From NCBI GenBank assembly GCA_036924285.1, contig JAYKYS010000011.1, forward strand, positions 1,922,001 to 1,986,000: a DNA stretch of 64,000 nt, read 5' to 3'. A model generated the notes under the pieces. That model was not told where the DNA came from and did no database searches. It saw only the letters and a program-made list of their open reading frames with translations. The position numbers and the translations under genes are program-made. Positions 47,701-55,847 of this stretch are shown here, piece by piece (the first letter of the stretch is position 1; every line of letters begins with the position of its first letter). The stretch comes from Asterella californica (taxonomy: Eukaryota; Streptophyta; Marchantiopsida; Marchantiales; Aytoniaceae).

Positions 47701-48345
47701 CATCGTTTGAGATTTCCCAATCCTACACCCAAGCCAGGTGAGAAGAGTAAAGTCTCGCTTCCTTGGATCAAGATTGGACACCAAGGTGAAACTCCGTCTA
47801 CAACAGAGGGGTACACTTCAGAAGACTCGGCTGCGTCTTCTGACCGTGATGAACGGTATAATGAGGTTATGGTGAATAACGTGTGTGCTACAGAAGTAGC
47901 AGAGAAAGTGGACGATGTGGTCTGTGGATACATTGAGTGCTACGAGATTGCGGAAGAAGAGCTTCCAGAAGACGAGAATACCGTCTTCCCTTCGGAAGAT
48001 CCGATAGTTGGTCTTCCAGAAGACGCAAATACCGTCTTCCCTTCGGAAGACCCGACAGTTGGTCTTCCAGAAGACGAATCCGAACTAGAAGAAGCTCCCA
48101 AACCGGAATACTTCGGTGCTAGTGAGTACAGTCACACTGAAGGAATGGTGAACCCGGATGATCTCCAAGAGATGGAGGTTGCTCCTGGGAAGAAGCTGAA
48201 GCTTTCCAAGGTGATCGAGGGCCAGCAGTTGGAAGACTTTCGAGAACTTCTGACAGAGTTCCAAGATGTCTTCGCGTGGACCATAGAAGACATGAAGGGC
48301 ATACCTCGAGAATTGGGAGAGCATCGCATCGAATCGACTTGCTAG
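44752..48345 (+). CDS. gag-protease polyprotein of the gypsy element
   Basis: The frame is open from 44,710; the first ATG is at 44,752 and gives 1,197 residues. It has a capsid-like segment (about 150-330), a Lys/Ser-rich block, CCHC knuckles at residues 452 (CNLCNSSGHTRDQC) and 543 (CNNCGETGHWWSTC), and a third at 569 whose second Cys is Tyr. An aspartic-protease site DSG lies at residue 894 with VLIGRPWLY after it. Gag coats the RNA and the protease matures the polyprotein. An acidic 17-residue tandem repeat lies near the end. The frame stops just before RT because of a 5-base duplication (CATCG, 48,322-48,331); the family layout suggests that gag and pol were once one ORF. Confidence 0.9.
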   Translation: MPPTGGRSRRRTGKDLEWVNSPQRTASREQRISLRHQRKEEELKKIRSVELEEPSISSIIFGEDRSQPGDHVYKVDFGTGYSEDVFPSTEEASQGEGRLEEIVPDVSGGSSDSSSDSEDDLCDSDRPGPSRRTSPPPRPEEERSWQSHQPAVNMASHTRQKYHPYDDDDDADDFITMFETISRSNKEDADVERLRVFPSLIKGKGRKWMSKTLDDVVVMAAWATLKAAFLKRFRGVGYDRMTLIELQRLERKKKETLRDYTERFEDLLDHIPQNQGRPGYCAQQVVDWYLGGLSQDMELYCRRGGGDDFAEVQKHAEQYETLSITRNMTKDKGKTSKKSKKSKKSSRKSKKKSKSTETDNSDSEAASTSEESTVESSESESEQEKKTRKKKKEKTRAREEVVQKMPQTQIIQSAPDPRIDEVLKQFADLKVHLLNQKDKRKQPIASRPNLWCNLCNSSGHTRDQCTQDQAVNWAGWEEDDEGYLHDPSGETCYRIETIQPFTPTPPAQYNRYVPRDRASNVQTRTPWQPSSSQRPLNPLPGACNNCGETGHWWSTCPRPRRQIGQVPLCGNYKEAGHFTGNCPQTLRPRQMVRFADTTPPAEAASFSKLELAVVQHITVEEEDPGDCTDCLHIEEDEPDPGKREGKEPQLQKTTAAQKMKTPEEASSLTLTDGTVWNPDPNSDSWPPEEGLDEAVFKVSTRSKGKSESRLKDVKKKKQRKERSSSPERPSSPTYDREDPKYFAPDIRQEVEAIMQEELEKRRKIVQQLPTPTTATPVSREQPSVEGRHSSGLPPKEAATTSSLLETPVTLLKRSPYDFLRDLWNQKADVTFQQLLDDNAGYRKLLQSVLRGSRKRRAAKLPTSTPILRVEHEDLGAPELDMEIHGCLLKKVPIDSGSGVNIMTEETAHALGFTEFQPTPRILRMADQTRRRPLGQLKDVLTVIGGVSFYLTYIILRPVAKVGYQVLIGRPWLYAANVNTDWRRHRLRFPNPTPKPGEKSKVSLPWIKIGHQGETPSTTEGYTSEDSAASSDRDERYNEVMVNNVCATEVAEKVDDVVCGYIECYEIAEEELPEDENTVFPSEDPIVGLPEDANTVFPSEDPTVGLPEDESELEEAPKPEYFGASEYSHTEGMVNPDDLQEMEVAPGKKLKLSKVIEGQQLEDFRELLTEFQDVFAWTIEDMKGIPRELGEHRIESTC

Positions 48346-51026
48346 AAGGCGTTGTTCCTGCACGGCAGAGGCAGTACCGGCTCAACCCCAAGTACTCGCT
48401 TCTGGTGAAGGACCAGATTGACCAATACCTGAAGGCAGGAGTCATCTTCCCAGTACTTAGCAGTGAGTGGGTAGCTCCCATTGTCATCGTGCCGAAGAAA
48501 CAGACAGGGAAGATCCGAGTGTGTCAGGACTTCCGGAAGCTGAACTTGGCCACGAAAAAGGATCATCACCCTTTACCATTCACCGACTCTGTGTTAGACC
48601 AGGTAGCAGGACATGAGTTCTACAGCTTCCTAGATGGGTATTCTGGGTACAACCAAGTTTCAATCAGAGAAGAAGACAAGTCGAAAACCACTTTCACTAC
48701 TGATTGGGGCACGTACGCGTACAATCAAATGCCGTTTGGTTTATGCAACGCACCAGCCACGCTCCAGAGGTTGATGATTACAATCTTCAAGGAGTATCTT
48801 CGCACCTTTATGGAGATTTTCTTGGATGATTTCTGTGTGTTTGGATCGAGAGAAGACCACTTGATATTTCTGAGGAAGTGTTTTCTGAAGTGTAGAGAAC
48901 ATCGCTTGGCACTTCACCCTGAGAAATGCTTCTTTGGTATGTCAGAGGGGATCTTGCTAGGACATAGGATTTCCGGAAGAGGTATAGAAGTCGACTGTGC
49001 TAAGGTGGAAGTCATCATGAAACTCCACCCACCTGCTAACCTGACACAGTTGAGAAGCTTCCTTGGCAACGTAGGATACTACAGGAGGTTTATTGACATG
49101 TACGCAGAGGTAGCAGGAAGACTCACTAAGTTGCTGAAGAAAGACGAACCATACATTTGGTCTTCTGAGCAGCAGGAAGCATTTGAAGAAATGAAGAGGC
49201 TTCTGTCGGAATCCCCTGTCCTACGGCCGCCTGATTGGGAAAGGGTCTTCCACATTTATGTGGATGTTTCTGCTTTTGCCATCGGGGTGGTGTTGAGTCA
49301 GAAAGATGAGAAGAAGAAGGATTACCCCATCTACTACGCGGGAAGACAACTCAGTGATGCAGAGAAGAAGTACTCGACAACCGAAAGGGAGTGTCTTGGC
49401 ATGATTTACTCCTGTAGGAAGTTTAGACACTATCTTCTGGCAAACCCGTTTGTCTTCTATGTAGATCACTTCTCTTTGAAACATCTTGTAAAGAAAGCAG
49501 ATTTGTCTGGCAGGATAGCTAGGTGGATTCTCCTACTCCAGGAATTTACTTACACAGTTGAGTACAGGCCCGGAAGACAGCATGTTAATGCTGACTACCT
49601 ATCCAGGTTGGAGACAGAACGACGAGAAGATGAAGTGGAAGACGAGTTTCCGGACGAGAAGTTGTTTTCAGTTTTCGCACAGACACTTTCATCTGAGGGG
49701 GGGCGTACCGCCTGCTTCCCAGAAGACGAGACTAGATCTTCTGATCCAGTCTTTGCGACTTCCACAGAAGAGTCGATCTTCAAGGACTTGAGAAGGTTCT
49801 TGGAAGACCAACAGTACTCCGAGGGAATGGATGCGGAGCAGAAGGCCGTCTTCTTACACAAGGCAGGTCCATATGCTATCTTCCAGGGTATCCTGTTTCG
49901 AAAGGGACATGACGAGAAGCTGAGAAGATGTCTCGAGCCGTCAGAGATAAAAGCAGTGATCACAGGTCTTCACTACGAAGATGCTGGGGGTCACTACGGA
50001 TTGACGACCACAGTGAAGAAGATGCTAGACGCCGGATATTGGTGGCCAACTATGTACCGAGACACTTTCCAGGAGATCAGGAAGTGCGATGCATGCCAGA
50101 GGATGGGAAGACCGACCGCTACAACAAGGTGGCCTCTTACTCCCATTCTTCCGCTTGCCCCGTTCGAAAAGTGAGGAATCGAGTTTGTAGGACCTATCGC
50201 CCCAGTGGCGAGAAGAACACGAGCAAGGTACATCTTAATAGCTACCGACTATGCCACCAAGATGGTGGAAGGCGAGGCCACGAGAAAGAACGATGCCGCA
50301 GTAGTAGCAAGGTTCCTATGGCATAACATCATCACTAGGTATGGATGCCCGCTGGAATTGGTGTCAGATAGGGGCACTCATTTCTTAAATGAGACTATCT
50401 CTCTCCTGATCCAATACTTCAGGATTAAGCATCGGAAGACGACGCCATACAACCCGAAAGCTAATGGGTTGACGGAGAAGTCGAACGGTCTTCTGTGTAA
50501 CATCCTGAACAAGGTAACTGTTAACCATGCGTATGATTGGGACACGAAATTGCCATCTGTGTTGTGGGCTTTCAGAATTTCACCTAAGGTCACTACCCAG
50601 AAGACGCCTTTCTACCTAACTTACGGCATGACGCCCATTGTGCCCATTGAGTTAGAGATCCCAACATACCGGTTAGCCGTATCCGAACGCATGGGAGAAG
50701 AAGAGAGCCAGGAGCAGCGTCTTTTGAACTTCGTAGAGTTTGAAGAAGACAGGAATGCAGCTTTGGAGAAGACATACGAGGTGCAACCGCAACGTAAGGT
50801 AAACTACGATAGCAAGTTGAGGAAGGTGACTGTTGTGGACGGGGACTTGGTACTCCTCTACGACAACCGTCATATTAAGTTCCCCGGGAAACTTCATCTT
50901 CGCTGGATGGGACCTTACCGTGTCTTAGAGGTCTTCGACAATGGCTCTTTGCAGTTGGAAGAGTTGGACGGTACACTGATGACCACTCGTGTTAATGGGT
51001 GGCGCGTCAAGAAGTACTGGACGTAA
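48276..51026 (+). pseudogene. pol: reverse transcriptase, RNase H, integrase (one stop)
   Basis: The frame overlaps gag by 70 bases in the -1 frame, but its first true RT residues follow the CATCG duplication. RT motifs: WVAPIVIVPKK, FLDGYSGYNQV, FGLCNAPATL and FLDDF at about 48,822. RNase H shows VDVSAFAIG (Val where Ala is usual), TEREC and VDHFSLKHL. The integrase has an HHCC zinc domain ending CDACQ, a core with ATDYATKM, VSDRGTHF and NGLTEKSN, and a GPY/F-type WMGPYRV module. It ends in VNGWRVKKYW without a chromodomain. A single TGA at 50,172-50,174, between PFEK and GIEFVGP, stands where a Trp is expected. Confidence 0.9.
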
Positions 51027-51071
51027 ACAGAAGTGCAGGAACCACTGATGTTTGCGGGGACGCAAACATGT

Positions 51072-51084
51072 GAGGGTGGGCGTA
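51072..51084 (+). promoter_or_regulatory. Polypurine tract
   Basis: GAGGGTGGGCGTA directly precedes the TGTGGTG start of the 3' LTR, in the position where plus-strand synthesis is primed. Confidence 0.75.
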
Positions 51085-51144
51085 TGTGGTGCCCACAAAT
51101 TACAGTATTCACAAATTTTTGAAATTTTTGAGATTAATGACTTG

Positions 51145-51153
51145 TTTATATAA
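51145..51153 (+). promoter_or_regulatory. TATA-like box near the LTR start
   Basis: TTTATATAA lies only about 60 bases into the LTR and is kept in the inverted 5' copy. If it is the promoter, the U3 is very short and nearly the whole LTR would be transcribed. The core TTATATAA is palindromic, so direction is not certain. Confidence 0.35.
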
Positions 51154-51188
51154 CTGAAGAAGCGTTGTTACTTAAGGTTACGTCTTCC

Positions 51189-51881
51189 TTAACAGGAAGA
51201 TGATCTTAATAGCTGTTTGTAATAAGAAGTTGACTTTTTCAGAAGACGACCGTCTTCGGAAGACAGTCTTCTCAGTTGCGTCTTCGGAAGATAGGAAGAC
51301 GGCGGAAGATGAGAAGACGGCGGAAGACACCTGTCTTCCGGAAGACAGCGATCACGAAGGCCTGACCACGAGTTTTCGGGTAAACAAGTAGGTGTACCTA
51401 CTAGAGCGCATCGAATAGGTAGGTAGGTCAGGAAGACACCAAGGACGAGAACCCCTAATCTGCGGGGAAGATGCGGGAGGAAGCACATTAGCCACCTTCC
51501 AACTTCCCGCAGCACAGTGCGCCTGAAGAAGATCGATTGAGAGAGTGAACTTCGAGCTAGCATTGAGAGAGGAATCGAGTAAGACATCGAGGTAGTAGAG
51601 AGTACGTTGGCAGCTAGGCGAAGGGTGAAATCGGATTGCGGGAGCACAAACAGCAGAAAGAGCGAAGGCATTTCTGTGGAGCTTCCGAGAAGTTGACAGT
51701 GGAGAGTGGCGAGTAGAAGCGAGAGAAGAATCAAGGTGTGGACCGAAATTGACAGCAGGCGCATTCGAGAGGAGTCGCATTGGAAGCTAGGACAAGAGCC
51801 AGAAGCGCGCGGAGGTCGAAGACAACTCGGGAGCCGAAGAAGACTGTAGAGGTTCTTTCCCCTGTTCTTTCCCTTTCTCAC
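51189..51881 (-). other. Antisense open frame in the LTR
   Basis: A 230-codon frame antisense to the element is also present, in shorter form, in the inverted 5' copy (41,967-42,497). It contains a hydrophobic stretch (LILLSLLLATLHCQLLG). The ORF has an ATG at its start, but the two LTR copies are too alike for conservation to mean much. Confidence 0.2.
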
Positions 51882-53098
51882 TTCTTCTCGCCATTGCCTG
51901 GTACTCCTCGCGCTTCCTTGATTGTGTGCAGGCAGCCTGATCGATTACCCCACCCCCCATCTTTCCTATTGAGACCTTGGGCGCGGAAGCGCTGCCCAAT
52001 TTCTGTCAAGATATCTCCTTGCTTCTTCCCGAGCTCAATTCGAGCTTCCCTACCCCTAGTCTTCAAATTGGCGAACCCAACTATCAATTTCTCTACCCTA
52101 CTATCTCTCTACCCCCGAAACTTGAAATAGAAGACGATTCGGAAGATGAGAACATCCTCGGAAGACGCTTCTTGAACTTGACTGTCTTCGGAAGACATCT
52201 TCGGAAGTCGACTGAACATAATTCGTATCAAGAGTGGATTTGCTTTGCTTTTGTGTTTAGAGAGACTTGATACGAAGCCTGAGTGGTGTGGTGAGTTGTT
52301 GTGTTATTTCGAGAAGTTGGAACTCGGGAACTAGGCCTGTGCCTCCCGGTCTTCCAAGCTTCTCAACTCCACATCTTCCTAGAGAGACTAGAAGACTGGA
52401 AGGCTGGCAAAATGAGCGAGAAGACGCGAGGGTCCATTCGGGTCTCTTCTGTCCGATCCATAGCGGCCGTCCCTTCTTCTTCCCGAACTTAGAAGAGAGT
52501 TGTGAGAAGTCTTGCTGGCAGAATCTGGAGAGAATAGTCGAGGGTCATGTCTTCCTATCATGCAGCAAGCTTCTTCTGAGTGCGTATGAGAGGTGAGAAG
52601 TCAGAAGAACAGAGTGCAGTTGTCTTGAATCTGTTGCGAGGATAGATTGCGTGTAGGAAGATGAAGACATGTGAGACCAGTGAAGGGAAGTCTGACTTCG
52701 GGAAGTCTTCCGAGAAAGACATTGAATCGGAAGCTGTCCCAAGTGTCTTCCCAGAGGCCATTGTCACCGCAGGAGCCCGCAACCATCTTCTGAACCTTTC
52801 TCATACTCTACTTCTCGCATATCTTGTATCTTCTGATAGGAAGTAGGATGTAATGCAAGGTGGGTTGTCTTCTTGGTAATCCATGCGAGGCCTTGCTTAG
52901 ATAGGATTGTTTAGATATAGCTCGGAAGACGAGAGCTATTTAGGAAGCACTGTTAGAATCCCGGAAGACGGAGTAGCTGTCTTCTGGAAGACTAGTTTCG
53001 TCTTCTGAGAGTGGAAGCTAGACTGTGGGCACTCGGGAAGGACTGAGCCTTCAGCTCATAGTAGGTGCTTGTGGTTTAGTGCAGCAGATCTTCCAGGT

Positions 53099-54776
53099 AT
53101 GTCGATGCATCCGCGAGGCTTGGTGTTACCAGCGACAGAATTGGCCGAGGCCACTCCTTTCCTCAAGGAGTTGGGTCTCGACTTCTTCCTGTGGGACTGG
53201 AACCTCGCAGATCAAGGGCTTCTGGAGGAGGTATGGGCCGCGTTACCACCGCGTAACCGTGTACCTGAGAAGGCAGGAGTTGCTCGGGGAAGACCATCTT
53301 CCTGGACAGAAGACTGGTGGCGTAAGGCGTTTCACAGGCCTGAGACCGAGAACCGAGGATATTGGTACGAGAAGAAGATCTTGCCTAGGATTGTGAGTTC
53401 CATGGCATGTACCTGGGAGTACCACCTGCCTTTTCGTGGAAGACAGGCAGGGGAGGAACGGTTGGAAGATAGAGTCTTGTTGGGAGCCGAAGAAGCGACT
53501 TCTGGCGAAGTTGTTTCTGCATCTTTTCCCCAAGGGAAAAGCGCAGAAGACAAGGTACTTAGGAGATCAGGACGTGGAGTTCCTGGAATCAGTGTGGGAT
53601 GACAGAGTGCCAATCTACTGGGGCGCGTACATCCACAACTATGTACAGACGGAGCTAGCATACTTGGGTACCCCGGCGGGAGGACATCTGACGCCCTTCT
53701 TCTGCTACTTGTATGTAGCCATGGGGGATCTTAGGGAAGATCAGCTGGCAGTGTATGGGCCAACGGAGCGACAGGAGGTGAAGGAGGAGACCTCGAAAGA
53801 CGATGACCGAGAGGCAGCAGCAACGCCCCCTCCCACTCTGATGTCACAGCTGAGACCCGGCTCTCACCAGCAGACGCTTCTGGTGAGGGAAGACGAGTCT
53901 AGTGGGTCGGAAGACGCCACGCCAGTGAGGAAGATGGGTCACAGAAGTGTACCGAGGACACCCATCTCTCTCATCCATTCAGGATCGGAGTCGGACTCGG
54001 AGGAAGACTTGCTGAGTACCCGATCGGAGCAGAAGACAGCTTCTGTAACACCTGGGAGTCTTCCGAAGACTCCAGAAGACGAAGGATGGATGGGCACTCC
54101 TACTGCGATGCGAGGAAGCGCAAAGAGGAGAGCCGCTCCTGCCACGAGGAGTCTTCCACCCCGGAAGATGAGAAGAGTAGCTTCTTCTCGTGCGCAGAAG
54201 ATGAAGGCCGTAGTGGTGGAAGAGGCTCCCTTGCCTCTGGAAGACGAAGTCGATACCATCGAGCGAGTGGTGGGGATGAACTTGTCTTCTGCAGGAAGAC
54301 GACTGGAGGAGTTCAGTGCCTACTTCCAGAAGGAGATCCAGCCCGCTATGGAGTTGTTGGAAAGAAGAGCGAGGGCACAGGAGAAGCCTTTACAGCCTGG
54401 ATTCGACCTGCGCACCTTGCTGCGACAGGAAGACAGCCAGCAGAAGACAAAGTCTCTGGAAGCTAGTCTCCGCACCACGGAGAAGCTTGCAGCCAGGTAC
54501 AAGGCGGAAGCAGCCGCTTCTGCCAAGGAGTCGATGCGACTTCGGAAGAGCAACCGGGAGTTGCAGACGCGAGTACAGCAGCGTGATCAGGAAGTTCTCC
54601 GAGTACGGGAGAAGATCACTGCCCTTGCAGAAGAGCAGACCACTTGGAAGATGCAGCGAGAAGCCGCAGAAGCGCGAGCTGCAACAGAGAAGACGCAGAG
54701 GGAAGCAGCGGAGGCCCGTGCGCAGAAGATGCTAGCTCAATCGGTAGAGGGAGTGAGCTTCCCAATGCCATTGTGA
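53099..54776 (+). pseudogene. LTR-encoded coiled-coil protein, 3' LTR copy (broken)
   Basis: Same protein as 38,442-40,735 (minus). The ATG is at 53,099 (MSMHPRG). One extra C at about 53,400 shifts the frame, and the second half runs 53,436-54,776. It ends abruptly after AQSVE, where the deletion joins it to non-coding LTR sequence. ATG context and first residues are the same in both copies. Confidence 0.7.
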
Positions 54777-55842
54777 CTTCTTCTCGGGGAAAAGATTGTT
54801 GATTTGAGTGCAGACGCTTTGTCCATGTCTTCTGGGTGGTGGAATGTATTGAATTCGCTCCCAATTGTGCATGGGAAGTGTTCTTCTTGAGTGGCGGTGA
54901 ATGTCAACAGTTGTGGAGTGTAGCTTGACTCGTTTAGTAGAGCACTTGGGATCTACGTACGAACGGTCTTCTGGGTAAGGGATCCCAGAAGACAGAGCAG
55001 TCAGAGGAGCGAAGTGAAGAAGAAAGAAGACTTCTTCTCGCAACAGAAGACGACATCCTCGAGTAGAAGACGGTGCTACAGTACTCACGTTTGTTGTCTT
55101 CCTCCCCAAACTATTACAAGCAGGGATGGCTTGTTAGTCAGGATCCGGACTAGAAGCCTGTTGGAATCTTAATTGCCCTTTTTCATCCTGTTTTCTCTTG
55201 TTTGGATTTCTTCTTCTTCCCATCTTCTCCCATCTTCCCCATCTTCCCCATCTTCCCCATCTTCTTACCTTCTTCTAGTGAGCTTCCGATACTTCTATTG
55301 AGCTTCCGTGAAGGTGAATGTCGTTGTAGCGCTGCAGGAAGACAACTTCTGTAGGCAGAAGCCTGGGAAGGCTACAGGGGGCATACACCCTGTGATTTAT
55401 CCAACCCGTTGGAATGTGAATATGAGAGTAAGGTGTAACGACTGTTACTAGTCGACTTCTGCGAAGCCGGACAGCCTTCTGGAGGTGTGAGAAGACGAGC
55501 TAAACCCCCAAAAGACGAGAATCGCTTCGGGAAGACGGTATCGAGAAGACCAGAAGAAGCAACCTGGAAGCAAGAAGTTCGTCTTCCCGAGCTTCTCTGT
55601 GAATAGTTGTGTGATATTGTAATTGGTAGTTGTTTGTTTGGGTCCAGAGCACCATTTGGCGTGTTTGGAAGACGTGTTGTTTTGTGTGGTTTTGTGAGAA
55701 GACGGGATTTCTAGGCAAAACCCGTGTGTTTGTGTGTTTGAACAGATCTTAGAACTTAGAGCAGCGTTACTTGTGCAAATCCTCTGTGGGAACGATATTT
55801 TGTATACTAAATGGGCAAAAGGAGAAATCCTTCGTCACTACA

Positions 55843-55847
55843 CAAAC
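55843..55847 (+). other. Target-site duplication CAAAC (3' side)
   Basis: CAAAC follows the last LTR base. The same five bases stand next to the displaced LTR start at 42,766-42,770, in inverted orientation (GTTTG on the plus strand). Confidence 0.85.

Larger units (their letters stand above)
38430..55842 (+). mobile_element. Recent Tat/Athila-like Ty3/gypsy element with giant ORF-bearing LTRs
   Basis: The plus-strand element has a primer-binding site (44,391), gag-protease, pol, a purine tract and a 3' LTR of 4,758 bp (51,085-55,842). The 5' LTR is split. Its last 1.09 kb is in place (43,281-44,371). Its first about 4.3 kb lies inverted at 38,430-42,765, separated by about 515 bases of former flanking DNA. 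CAAAC follows the 3' LTR (55,843-55,847) and stands, inverted, beside the displaced LTR start (42,766-42,770). Copies of the LTR are about 97% alike by eye, so the insertion is fairly recent. Confidence 0.9.
51085..55842 (+). repeat. 3' LTR, 4,758 bp
   Basis: It opens TGTGGTG and closes CACTACA, a near-perfect terminal inverted pair. It follows the purine tract and is followed by the CAAAC duplication. Compared with the inverted 5' copy it has lost the end of the LTR ORF by a deletion between two GTAGAAG-like words (junction about 54,743). The untouched LTR would be about 5.4 kb. Confidence 0.9.

Noticed and set aside
48276..48345. Programmed -1 ribosomal frameshift between gag and pol
   Set aside because: There is no slippery heptamer at the join; a doubled CATCG explains the frame change better.
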